Shown here piece after piece: positions 1 to 10,785 of a stretch of DNA of 64,000 bases. Made by a program: the position numbers and the translations under genes. Every line of letters begins with the position of its first letter. Position 1 is the stretch's first letter. The notes beneath the pieces were generated by a model, which worked only from the letters and a program-made list of their open reading frames with translations, was not told the DNA's origin and made no database searches. This DNA comes from Dama dama. Taxonomy: Eukaryota; Chordata; Mammalia; Artiodactyla; Cervidae. Location of the stretch: NCBI RefSeq assembly GCF_033118175.1, contig NC_083694.1, positions 33,988,108-34,052,107 of the forward strand, given 5' to 3'.

Positions 1-1949
1 ACGCTTTCAAATATGCCCCATGCTTAATAAATAAACGGAAAGATGACTTCATCTAGGCATTCAAAATCCTCCATAAATTGGCAGTAAACTTCCTTGCAGT
101 ATTCTTTCTACTTTTGTGTATGTTTGGAAAATGTTGTAATAAAAGTTTAAAACAAATGTATGAGAGAGATTAAATTATTAATTCTAAGGAACACAGTCCT
201 AGAGAAGAAGCACAGAGAATGACTTTGGGACGCAGGAAGTGGTTTTATCTTTTTAAGCTGGAGAAAACCAACAAAGGAGATGCGGAAAGAAGGCTAAGGG
301 GCAGAGGAGGGAAGTGAGAGAAAGCAAGACCTCAAGATTCTCAGCAAAGGAAAGGCCAAGTTGTCTCCCTACAATAGAAAAGAGAAAAAAAACAGGAAAT
401 TGGGGTTGGTGTTGAGGTGGAAGAAATTTGACACAGCCATTCAGTCTCCAGAGAGAACAATGGTGGAAAATCCGCACATACTCAAAAAATACCAAGGGCC
501 TGGCAGAAGCTAGGTTGCATGGTTTTATAGAAGATCCCCCCAGATACAAGACATCCGCATTGTCTCTGGGGGTTTCAGCACTCTGCACAAAGAGGTGCAT
601 TATTTGCGGATTTGGAACTTGTCAAACCCATTTAGAGGTAGTTTCCTTATTCTTTGTTCGTATATTTGTTTTTATAATAAAGAGATGTTTATTGTCTCTT
701 GGATAAAACCATACAGATGGCTTTACCTTTTACCAGTGCCCAAGGCAGGTTCTGCCCATGGTACATTATTAATCCCCAAAGATCACACTACTCCTCCCAA
801 CCTAGCATGTACAATAATAATAAGTACCAAGCCTCCTTATCCTCTAAATAGGTCAGTTCTTACCAGCACAGTTCCTGGTGGGTGTAACCTCACCAATACA
901 TTTTTTCCCCCATAACTCCTAGGATAATTGATAATATTAAGTCCTTGGTTCCTATTCCTACTTTCTTATCTAGATTGGTCTCTAAAGCAAAAAATAGCTG
1001 CCAGTAAATGTTCTTAGTATTGTTCCTATTACCCAAACTTCCTTTTGGACAGTAGGCAATTTTTTTCTGCCTCTATTTCTCACAGTGTCCTTTGGACTCT
1101 TTTTTCTCCCCAGTTAGATGCTTTAAAACCCCATTAAAATCCCTTGCCACAAACCTTCAGAATTCACAGAAATGGTGCCCCAAATACCAGATATAAATTT
1201 CTTCCAAGCTTTGAATGATTACAGTTGGCTAAGAGATGCTCACTAAAGGGGTCTTCACTACACAGAGAAATTAGCAAGTCAGTCTTAGCTATCCTTAAGA
1301 AGGACCTTGTGGTGTGGAGAGGCACCTCGGCTGACTCTTTCTGGGGAAGGAAGAGGTACAGAACAACAAAGTAAGATATACTGGCACCCAGTTACTTAAG
1401 GACCTGGCTCATAGCCATCCAGAGAAACTGCCACTTCCTTGTTGTTTATGGGCTCCAAGACCTCTATCATCATGGAAATTTCCTGCATTTATGAAAAGTC
1501 TCTAGGAAAGGAGAATGGCGAAGTCCTATCTGTGCTGGGCTGAAGGCTGTTGTTCTATCTGAAAATGCTGAATTTGCTAATTAAATACTGGGTATAAATT
1601 AGATTCCCAGGGAATAATTTAACATATTAAAAAAAAAAAAAAACTGTTCTTCACATGATATTGGATCTATAAAAGATTTTGCATTGAGCCTAGCACATAG
1701 CAAGTGCTCAAAGATACTAGACTTCCAGCAAACTGAATTTGGAGAATAAAAGTAGGCATGCATGAAACTCCAGAGATTCTAATAATGTTCTGTTTCTTGA
1801 CTTAGGTTCTGGTTACACAGGTGTGTTCAGCCTTTAAAAAGTCATTGACTTGTTTATCTATGATCTCCATACTCTTCCCTATTCCAAAGTTTTTCATGGG
1901 TTTCTTTACCAAATAAGTGCAGGAAGAAAGAAGGAGTCCTATTTTCTAT
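1..1949. other. Stretch without recognised gene
   Basis: No frame here is long or protein-like enough to support a gene, and no splice-bounded exon is evident. There is a 15-base A run near 1629. A short MIR- or L2-like tail (cacatagcaagtgctcaa, about 1695) is the only dispersed-repeat trace I can name. A short string near 1172 looks like a retroviral primer-binding site, but no LTR pair supports it. Confidence 0.5.
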
Positions 1950-2163
1950 GATAACAGTAGCTTATATTTATCCTTTATAACACAATTTAAATTACATAAT
2001 TATTTATGGAAATTGTGTGATTATTTGTTTAACATCCATCTCTCCTGCTGGATTGTATATATCAAGAACCAGAAGTTCTGTCCTTTTTTTTATCATTATG
2101 TTTCTAGCATTGAACAAGATGCCTACTCCATAGTAGATGCTCAACAAAAATTTGTTGAATGAG
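1950..2163 (+). mobile_element. L2 LINE 3' end
   Basis: The stretch ends in the typical L2 tail (tagatgctcaac, then tttgttgaatgagtg), preceded by diverged L2 3' sequence. L2 is an ancient, inactive CR1-type LINE in mammals. The copy is short and heavily diverged, and the 5' boundary is approximate. Confidence 0.6.
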
Positions 2164-2761
2164 TGATCTGATTAATGATTAAATCTGAAATCTAGCATTA
2201 ATTTTAGTTGGATTAAAAGTTAGATGATACCTTGGATAAGACATATACCTGTGTCCCTGATGCATAAGGAATAAATGAGACAGAAAAAAATTTTTTAAGA
2301 TGGCTCTCCATTTCTTTATTGTGTAAATTGCTGAAAATAAATGTCAGACTGCTTTGTTCTTATATTTATGGTATATAGTTTTTCATCTTAGCAGCGGTTG
2401 CTACATTGCTTTCCCTCATTTTAAGTATATTAGTGAATCTTCACATTTATATGTAATAAACTTTTATGATAAGGTCACAAAAGACCCATGGGAAGAATAA
2501 ATGAAATATAAAAGTCAAAACCTGGCATTTTAATAACAATAAAAAATACAAAGAATCAGCCTATGCCTAGGAGAGAAAAAGTACCCAGTAAGCAGCAAAT
2601 GAAGAGAGGAGAAAGACCTTATGTCAGAAGAGGCAGAAGCAAGGCAAGATGAAGGCATTTTAACAAGAGTTTCAAAGAGCTGAGAGAAAAATTGTCTTTA
2701 GTTGACTGGATGTGAATATGGAGAGAGAGGACCAAAGGGGTCCATTTAGGAAGACATTGTG
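2164..2761. other. Stretch without recognised gene
   Basis: AT-rich sequence with no recognised element or plausible exon. It ends where the antisense BovB begins. Confidence 0.4.
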
Positions 2762-3257
2762 GTTGCTGTTTTTCAGTGGCAAAGTCGTATCCGACTCTTT
2801 GTGACCTGATGGAATGCAGCACTCCAGGCTCCTCTGTCCTCCACTATCACCCAGAGTTGGCTCAAATTCACAGCCATTGAGAAAGGTGATGTTATCTAAC
2901 CATCTCATCCTCTGTCGTCTCCTTCTTCTCCTGCCTTCGATCTTTCCCAGCGTCGGGGTCTTTTCCAATGAGTCAGTTCTTTGCATCAGATGGCCTAAGT
3001 ATTGCAGCTTCAGCTTCAGCATCAGTCCTTTCAATGAATATTTAGGGTTGATTTCCTTTAGGATTGACTGGTTTGATCTCCTTACAGTCCAAGGGACTCT
3101 CAAGAGTCTTCTCCAGCACCACAATTCAAAAGCATCCATTCTTCAGCGCTTAGCCTTCTTTAGGCACTAACTCTCACATCTGTGCATGACTACTGGAAAA
3201 ACTAGCTTTGACTATATGGATCTTTGTCAGCAAAGTGATGTCTCTGCTTTTTAATAT
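2762..3257 (-). mobile_element. BovB LINE 3' fragment, antisense
   Basis: The reverse strand matches the 3' part of the ruminant BovB (RTE-clade) LINE: the end of ORF2 plus the short 3' tail with the cgtatccgactctttgtgac block. BovB mobilises itself and provides the machinery for Bov-tA and BOV-A2 SINEs, which share its 3' tail. The copy is 5' truncated. Its tail (2762-2800) is diverged, and I found no clear target duplication. Confidence 0.88.
2763..3139 (-). pseudogene. BovB ORF2 C-terminal remnant
   Basis: The reverse strand reads in one open frame through the C-terminal end of BovB ORF2. It starts with the residues MDAFELWCWRRLLRVPW and continues through SILKEINP, LKLQYLGHLMQRTDSLEK and the arginine-rich GRRRRRRQRMRWLDNIT block. 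Only the region after the reverse-transcriptase core is present, so it cannot encode an active enzyme. The frame ends in the diverged tail. It is a 5'-truncated retrotransposon remnant, not a host gene. Confidence 0.82.
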
Positions 3258-3444
3258 AAACACAGGCCCAGGTGAAAATCTGGCAAAAGACAAGCCTTGA
3301 GGCAGAGAGTCTGCTTTAAGATCCCCTCCTTTTGCATTTCAGGACATCCCACCAGCAAACTTACCTACCACCAAATGCCCACTGTCCCCAGGCTGCTGAC
3401 TGTCTTCCCTAACCTCCCTAATTAACCCCTCATCCCTAGGTAAT

Positions 3445-3657
3445 GGGCTTACCTGGTGGTTCAGACCATAAAGGATCCACCTGCAATGCAGGAGACGCAC
3501 GTTTGATCCATGGGTCAGAAAGATCCCCTGGAGAAGGGAATGGCTACCTACACTGGTATTCTTGCCTTGGAAATCCCATGGTCAGAGGATCCTGGTGGAC
3601 TATAGCCCATGGGTCGCAAAGAGTTGGCCATGACAGAGCAACTAACACTTTCACTTT
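3445..3657 (+). mobile_element. Bov-tA SINE
   Basis: The copy has a tRNA-Glu-derived head (cttacctggtggttcagacc) followed by the BovA body, which is the BovB-derived 3' tail. It is full length. Flanking 12-mers tccctaggtaat (3433-3444) and tccttagataat (3658-3669) are an imperfect target duplication with two mismatches. Confidence 0.92.
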
Positions 3658-3794
3658 TCCTTAGATAATAGCTCTTATTCCTGGCATTTTTTTCTCCTCA
3701 TAGAACCTCTGTTAAAACAGAATAGTCCTATGTCTATGCCAAGATTCAAGTTCTTTTTCCATTTTAAAAATTATTTCATAATGTTCTTTTAACG

Positions 3795-4300
3795 TTAAAA
3801 TTTTTAAATAAAAACTTTATTGAGACGTAATTCACATACCTGCAATTCACCCATTTATACTGTATATTTCAATTGTTTTTTTTTTACTATAGTCACAGAG
3901 TTGTATAATCATCACAGTCACTTAATCATCATGTCAGAAACAAACTCTGTACCCATTAACAGTCATTCTCATTTCTCCCCAACCCCTAAGCTGAAGCAAC
4001 CACTAATCTACTTTCTGTCTCTGTAGATTTGCCTGTTATGAACATTTTATGTGAATGATACTCTATAATATGTGGTCTTTTTTGTTAGGCCTTTTTCACT
4101 TAGTATAGTATATATGAGGTTCATCTACTGTGTAGAATATATCAGTACTTCATTCCTTTTTATTGCCAAAGAATATTCCATTGAGTGAATATACCACATT
4201 CATTCATCTATTCATTATTTTGCTTTTATTTTTGTCCCATTCATTATTTCCACTTTTTTACTTATGAATAATACTGCTATGAACATTTGCACTGTTCTTT
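3795..4300 (-). mobile_element. Old L1 (L1MB-type) 3' UTR, antisense
   Basis: The forward strand reads the reverse complement of an L1M 3' UTR: ttattgagacgtaattcaca, then cagagttgtataatcatcac, ccactaatctactttctgtc and finally aatattccattg. This layout is typical of L1MB/L1MC 3' ends. There is no coding capacity. Confidence 0.75.
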
Positions 4301-4951
4301 CATAGGAAGTTAGATGCAGAAGGAAGTTTAGCAGTTAGCTAGTCTAATCTCCATTCCGCTCTTCACTTACATGATACAGGAAGAAACAAATGTCAAAAGG
4401 ATGTGAGAGCATAAGCCTGAACCCTGCTTTCTGCGCCTGTAACTACACGACTGACCACTTAGTGAACTCAGACACATGCCCTCACTATCTCAGTTCCAAA
4501 TAGCTTCTTACTTCACCTTCTATTTAAGTTCTCAGTTGAACCTGCCTGAAACGATGGTTTTCTTCTGGTATTATTAATACCTCTAGAAATAGGCTCCTTG
4601 CACAGGCTTCCTCAGACTCCAGCACATTCACTCAAATCCAACATCTAATAAAAATGACCTTTCTACACTGAAGCACAAGTGATGCTGATACTGCCCCTTT
4701 TATCAATCTGATGTTCTTCTCTGTCTTTGTTCCTTAGCATTTTCATTCAGTCATGCATTGCCTCACACTGCTCAAATGAGAAAATGTTCTTTCTCCATCT
4801 CCTCAAGAAATCCAAGATTTCTCTGTTGTTAGTGGTATTTGAATGCTATGTTAATCTGTAGCAACCCAAGGTTTCCCTGTTTTACATTAATTTATTGGCC
4901 AGTGTTAGTCTGAGACCCTTTCTCAGCTTTTCAGGTTAAAAATGTTTTTTT
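4301..4951. other. Stretch without recognised gene
   Basis: No recognised repeat or exon. It ends at the target duplication of the following L1. Confidence 0.4.
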
Positions 4952-4967
4952 AAAAAGCTGCTTTTTA

Positions 4968-6105
4968 GCTTTTTCACAACAAAGGAAACTATAAGCAAGG
5001 TGAAAAGACAGCCCTCAGATTGGGAGAAAATAATAGCAAATGAAGAAACAGACAAAGGATTAATCTCAAAAATATACAAGCAACTCCTGAAGCTCAATTC
5101 CAGAAAAATAAATGACCCAATCAAAAAATGGGCCAAAGAACTAAACAGACATTTCTCCAAAGAAGACATACAGATGGCTAACAAACACATGAAAAGATGC
5201 TCAACATCACTCATTATCAGAGAAATGCAAATCAAAACCACAATGAGGTACCATTACACGCCAGTCAGGATGGCTGCTATCCAAAAGTCTATAAGCAATA
5301 AATGCTGGAGAGGGTATGGAGAAAAGGGAACCCTCTTACACTGTTGGTGGGAATGCAAACTAGTACAGCTGCTATGGAGAACAGTGTGGAGATTTCTTAA
5401 AAAACTGGAAATAGAACTGCCATATGACCCAGCAATCCCACTCCTGGGCATACACACCGAGGAAACCAGATCTGAAAGAGACACCTGTTCCCCAGTGTTC
5501 ATCACAGCACTGTTTATAATAGCCAGGACATGGAAGCAACCTAGATGCCCACCAGCAGATGAATGGATAAGGAAGCTGTGGTACATATACACCATGGGAT
5601 ATTACTCAGCCATTAAAAAGAATTCATTTGAATCAGTTCTAATGAGATGGATGAAACTGGAGCCCATTATACAGAGTGAAGTAAGCCAGAAAGATAAAGA
5701 ACATTACAGCATACTAACACATATATATGGGATTTAGAAAGATGGTAATGATAACCCTATATGCAAAACAGAAAAAGAGACACAGATGTACAGAACAGAC
5801 TTTTGGACTCTGTGGGAGAAGGTGAGGGTGGGATGTTTTGAGAGAACAACATCGAAACATGTATATTATCTATGGTGAAACAGATCACCAGCCCAGGTTG
5901 GATGCATGAGACAAGTGCTCGGGGCTGGTGCACTGGGAAGAGCCAGAGGGATTGGGTGGAGAGGGAGGTGGGAGGGGGGATCGGGATGGGGAATACATGT
6001 AACTCCATGGCTGATTCATGTCAATGTATGACAAAAACCACTACAGTATTGTAAAGTAATTAGCCTCCAACTAATAAAAATAAATGAAAAAAAATAAAAT
6101 AAAAT
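4968..6105 (+). mobile_element. Young ruminant L1, 5' truncated
   Basis: The insertion holds the last quarter of L1 ORF2, the 3' UTR and an A-rich tail. It is bounded by a perfect 16-bp target duplication, aaaaagctgcttttta, at 4952-4967 and 6106-6121. The intact frame, perfect duplication and low divergence from the copy at 7221-7617 indicate a recent insertion. The 5' truncation makes it immobile. The 3' UTR carries a G-rich tract near 5955-5990 (gaggtgggaggggggatcgg), typical of L1 3' UTRs. Confidence 0.95.
4970..5737 (+). pseudogene. L1 ORF2p C-terminal fragment
   Basis: An open frame of about 255 codons runs from the truncation point to the natural ORF2 stop. It contains the conserved C-terminal stretches VKRQPSDWEKIIANEETDKG, MKRCSTSLIIREMQIKTTMR, LELPYDPAIPLLGIH-like sequence (here IELPYDPAIPLLGIHTEETR) and YYSAIKKNSFESVLMRWMK. 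ORF2p carries endonuclease, reverse transcriptase and a C-terminal Cys-containing domain; only the last part is here. Both catalytic domains are missing, so this is a dead fragment although its frame is undamaged. It has no promoter of its own. Confidence 0.92.
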
Positions 6106-6121
6106 AAAAAGCTGCTTTTTA

Positions 6122-6735
6122 AACCTAAACTCTTGAGACCTCTTACCCACTAGGTGGTTTCCAGGGCCCTGACTATCTAAATCAGTGTTCTGCAAACTGG
6201 TGTATTCATTCAAATACATAAAGAGTTTTCAGGAAGCACATATTAAGTTTTCAGTGCACAGTTACAGCTGGATCGATTTCTAGGTCTTTAATTTCTGTTT
6301 AAACTTGTTCCTCATTGACAAGGGTAAGAAGACGGCTGCTCAAGCTGAGTTTTCCTAGACTGCTAATTATCCCTGTCCAACTTCACAAAAGAAAAACTCA
6401 CCTCTCATCCATCCTAAACTTTACTTCAATGCTTTGCCCAGAGTGTTAAAAAAAAAAAAAAAAAAAAACCTCCAGGACCCTAAAAATATGACAATTAAAT
6501 TTTGTGTTTGTGATAAGAAAGTGAGTGTCTCTAATGAACTAGGGAAAAGAATAGTCACAAATCAGGTGGTTTTCAATTTTTTTATTTCTACAACATTGAA
6601 GATATTGATGGATCATTAAGATTATTTTTAGTGAATAAGAAATATTGAGTGCTATTGATATAATCCTCCTTTCTGTTCCATCTGCCTACTTATGAATGCA
6701 GTTTCTCAATATTTATACCTGTAAAAAATAAGAAT
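6122..6735. other. Stretch without recognised gene
   Basis: No gene or named element is seen. It holds an A21 run at 6448-6468, which may be the tail of a small unrecognised retrocopy. Confidence 0.4.
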
Positions 6736-7024
6736 GGGACTTCCCTGGTGATCTAGTGGTTAAGAATCTGTCTACCAATGGAGGAGACACGGGATCGATC
6801 CCTATTCAGGAAAGATTCCACATGCTACAGAGCAACTAAGCCCCTGCACCACGACTACTGAAGCCTGCGCACCTAGAGTCCGTGCTCCACAACAGCAGAA
6901 GCCACTGCAGTGAGAAGCCCGTGTACCGCACTGAAGAGTAGCCCCCACTCTGCACCGAGGAAAGACCACACACAGCAACGAAGACCCAGCACAGCCAAAA
7001 AAAACAAACCTTAAAAAAAAAAAA
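6736..7024 (+). mobile_element. CHR-2-type tRNA-Glu SINE
   Basis: The copy has a tRNA-derived head (gggacttccctggtgatctag), the CHR-2 body with gcctgcgcacctagagtccg and gagaagcccgtgtaccgcac, and an A-rich tail. This SINE is shared by cetaceans, hippos and ruminants. Confidence 0.88.
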
Positions 7025-7207
7025 TGTAGCTTACACAGGAGGTAAGTTATCTCCACCCAAGAATATAGAAATAAATTGAGAAAATAAAATAACCTCATCT
7101 GTTTTATCAAGATATGCATTTGTAATTCTATTGAATACTTATCAAAATGTGTAATATATTTGCATTGTTTCAACCAATTCTATAGTAGAAAATTACTATA
7201 GAGAATA
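7025..7207. other. Spacer between SINE and L1
   Basis: AT-rich DNA with no recognised feature. Confidence 0.4.
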
Positions 7208-7220
7208 ATAATTCAATTTA

Positions 7221-7617
7221 TTTTTTTTCATTTATTTTTATTAGTTGGAGGCTAATTACTTTACAATACTGTAGTGGTTTTTGTCATACATTGACATGAA
7301 TCAGCCATGGATTCACATGTATTCCCCATCCCGATCCCCCCTCCCACCTCCCTCTCCACCCAATTCCTCTGGGTCTTCCCAGTGCACCAGGCCCGAGCAC
7401 TTGTCTCATGCATCCCACCTGGGCTGGTGATCTGTTTCACCCTAGATAATATACATGTTTCGATGCTGTTCTCTCAAAACATCCCACCCTTGCCTTCTCC
7501 CACAGAGTCCAAAAGTCTGTTCTGTACATCTGTGTCTCTTTTTCTGTTTTGCATATAGGGTTATCATTACCATCTTTCTAAATCCCATATATATGTGTTA
7601 GTATACTGTAATGGTCT
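7221..7617 (-). mobile_element. Young ruminant L1 3' UTR, antisense
   Basis: This is the reverse complement of the same 3' UTR seen at 5737-6105, beginning with the poly-T (the tail on the minus strand). Near-perfect 13-bp target duplications flank it: ataattcaattta (7208-7220) and ataattaaattta (7618-7630). It retains 3' UTR and only about 30 bp of ORF2, so it is severely 5' truncated. Confidence 0.92.
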
Positions 7618-7630
7618 ATAATTAAATTTA

Positions 7631-7959
7631 ATACAGACTTTTAACACCTAGACCTTACCCTGGTACATAAAACAAATATTTTTAATTTATTTTAAGAAAG
7701 AAAATTATGACAATAATTGAAATATTTGAATAGTAATATTATTTTATATTTAGATAAAATTCAGTGGGGGTAGTAATTTGTTATTTCAAGAAGAAAAAAA
7801 CTGTAAAAATTCCTGACCATTAGAAATGTTCATGCAATTTTTTAATATTTAATCGCTATAATATTAAAATTCAAATGAGTGTGGTGGAAAGGATGACATA
7901 ATAACTTTGTATTTCCTGAGATTTTCCTTTGTTAAAAACATGTTTTGTTTTACTTAATT
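7631..7959. other. Stretch without recognised gene
   Basis: Strongly AT-rich sequence with no recognised feature. Confidence 0.4.
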
Positions 7960-8720
7960 GAGAATAATTATAATAGCTACTTTAAAATCATTGTCTATTA
8001 GTTCTAACATCTGTTTAATCTCAGGGTATGCTCCGCTTCATGTTCTTTTCTTTTGAGAATATGGTTTATTCACTTGGTCCTTCATGTAAAATGTAACTTG
8101 GATTTCTATGCTGAACATTATGAATACCATTTTATGGGAAATCTAGATTCTGTTATTTTTCTCCAAAGAGAAAATCTGTTTTAGCAGGTTTTTGTCTGGG
8201 CTGGGCTTGAATTGCAAACGCCATTTCTTATATTTCACCTCTGGTCTCTTTTCAGATCTTTTTTGTGTTTAAGCTGGCTACTTTGAGTCTGCTCTGCCCA
8301 TGTGTAGTTCAAGAGTCAGTCAGAGATGTGTGTAGATAGCATTTGGGGATCCCGTCTCTGGTTTTTTTCCTTAAAGAATGTACCTAGTCTCTTTAGTATT
8401 TATAGTTTCCTAACTTCAGTTTTCTTATTCCCAGACCTGAAAGACTAAGTTTTATCACAAGTGCTGTTGCCACATGCAAACTGTACTTAGCTCCAATCTA
8501 AACACCACAGAGACAGAAATTTATTTATATATAGTCTTCCTTCTCCAGACAAACATGAACTTCCCACCAGTGTCAGTATACTTCTGCTTGTTTTCCAGCA
8601 CCTTCATATCCTGGGGTTCTTTGCTTGGTTGTTGTTTGTTTGTTTGTTTTTATTTGTTTGTTTTAGTGTTGGGTCCAGATTTTGCAGCTGTTTTCTATAT
8701 AGATGGAAGTTAAGTGGTCA
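7960..8720 (-). mobile_element. Probable ancient L1M-type sequence, antisense
   Basis: The order of motifs (ttctaacatctgtttaatct, then a 'tgctgaacattatgaat' block, then gtctgggctgggcttgaa and gtcagtcagagatgtgtg) resembles the reverse complement of very old L1M 3' sequence. A (TTTG)n run occupies 8630-8664. The assignment rests on remembered consensus only, and divergence is high. Confidence 0.45.
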
Positions 8721-10247
8721 TCCAGTAGCATCTTGGTCATCATACCAGAAACCAGAATCCAATTCTGTTTTAAAATATCGATTAGCATTTATGATAAGCT
8801 AGGAATGAGATCCTTTACCACTATTTAAACTCATGAAAAAATCTAGACATCAACCTCATCAAGTAAAAGGATGTTGTTGTTTTTTTCAAGGCTGTTGTAT
8901 CAGAAACCTCTTCTGTACAATTTCAGATTGTCCAGCCTCCCTTGACCTTGCTCTCACCACCACTGTGGCCACCGGCTCCGCTGAGGTTCTGACCGATTCA
9001 TACAGCTGAAGCCTGACAGAGCCTCATCTCTGCCTCTGCCTAGTGCCTCTTGCATTCCATCCTGTGGACCAGCAGGAGCCCACACGTGCATGACCCAGAA
9101 TTTGGGGAAGTTAAGACTCTGTGGGTAAAACTTGGACAGATGGTATGGGTGGAATGCAATGAACAAAGTTTCTTTCTTCCCCAAGAATAACTATACTAGG
9201 TTGCAGTTATCAAGGTTTGCAGAGCCAGTCCACAGAATCAAGCAGGTAGGTTCTTAGTAAATGGCAACTCGGTAATTCATTGTTGTGTTGGCTTTCCCTC
9301 TTTTCCTGGTTCACACCCTTTTCCCCCAGGATGGCATGTAATACAGAGGTAGCATGGAAGCTTTGTTTCCTGGAGTAGCCAAATCAAGAAAGAAGTAGAT
9401 GAACCTCACCTTTAGTCCAAGGGCAGAGATTCAATTATCTGCTCATCACATATGATTGCTGGTCTTCTGAGCACTCCTATAACTCTAACATACAGCAACT
9501 GTCACTAACCTAGTCTTACCATGCTCTGAAAACTCACACAAGTTTCAATGATTCACTTTGCTCATCTGGAAAGATTTTATATCTGTTCTATGACTTTGGA
9601 AGAAACATAACACCTTCTAGGCCCAGAGCCACTAGAAGGAGTACATCCTAAAGACACAGCAGAGCCTTGAAACCTGACTTTTCAGTCTTTCTTTTTTCCC
9701 CTTTTCAAAAAATGTTCCCCTTCTGTCTTATTTGTGGGACAAAGAATAAGGCCTCTGTGGTAAATGTACAGAAAAAGGAAGTTGGCATTCAAACTCCACA
9801 TGTTCCATCAGACGAGCTCTTTTTAATACCTTAGCGATTTCCTGCTGTCGGTCATGTGAGTTTCAATAGCTACATTCAGCTATCTTGTTGACAGGACAAA
9901 CAGCAGGACCAGAGCCAATGAGTGAACAATGAAGAGAAGGAATTGTACTCCAGTATAAGGAAGAACATTCTAATGACTGGTGCAGTTAAGCAAGCAGAGA
10001 GAATGACTGCCCTATGGGATGGAAGAGCCACACAGAGGTTGTATAAGTACCTGTTTGAAACGCTTTGGGGCAGTGATACTCAAACTTGAGCCTCCAGAGT
10101 GTCTGATTTAATCATTTGAGGTAACTTGAGAATTTGCATTTCTAGCAAGTGTCCAGGTAATGCTAAGAATGCTGGCTTCAGGACCATCCTTTGAGAACTA
10201 CTGTAAGGATATTCTGATTAGATAACCCCTAAACTGATCTGCAGGAC
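8721..10247. other. 1.5-kb stretch without recognised repeat or gene
   Basis: This is one of the longest repeat-poor stretches of the window. Short frames exist (for example minus strand 8954-9184) but show no family resemblance. A conserved non-coding element is possible but cannot be judged from one genome. Confidence 0.4.
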
Positions 10248-10369
10248 AGTGTAGCAGTTAAGGGCACAAGCTTTAAAATCAGATTAGACCTAGATTTGAA
10301 TTTCAGTTCATCTATATTCTAGCTGTGGGTGTTTAAGCAGGTTACTAACCCTGCTTCCTCTTCTGTAGA
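10248..10369 (+). mobile_element. MIR SINE, 5' part (split by Tigger1)
   Basis: Core MIR motifs are visible: gtgtagcagttaagggcaca, tttgaatttcagttc and gcaggttactaaccctgc. The sequence stops at ttctgta and resumes after the Tigger1 at 13049-13085 with the expected next block (ggaaaattgataggactcac). Confidence 0.75.
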
Positions 10370-10785
10370 CAGGCACATCTCATTTTACTTTGCTTCATTT
10401 TATTACATCTCACATATATTCTGTGTTTGACAAACTGAAGGTTTGCATTTAATAGCAACTCCGCCTAAAGCAAGTCTATTGGTGCTACTTTTCCAATAGC
10501 ATTTGCTCACTTCATGTCTCTGTGTTACATTTTGGTAAGTCTCACATTATGTCAGACTTTTACATTATTATTATATTTGTTATGATGATCTTTGATGTTA
10601 CTATTGTAATTGTTAGGGGTCACCACAAAACATGCCACTATTAGACAGCCAATTTAATGGATAAACGTTGTGTGCCTTCCAACTGCTCCAATCACTAGAC
10701 TTCCCTTGTCTCTCTCCCCCTTCTTGGGCCTTCCTATTCCCTGAGATACAACAGTATTAAAATTAGGCCAATGAATAACCCTACC

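Noticed and set aside
1160..1190. tggtgccccaaat resembling a retroviral primer-binding site
   Set aside because: No LTR with matching ends before it and no viral coding sequence after it; the match is too short.
5757..6008. Minus-strand 83-residue frame starting MELHVFPIPIPPPTSLSTQS, nearly identical to a plus-strand frame at 7307-7558
   Set aside because: Both are the antisense of the same L1 3' UTR; the similarity reflects repeat copies, not a gene family.
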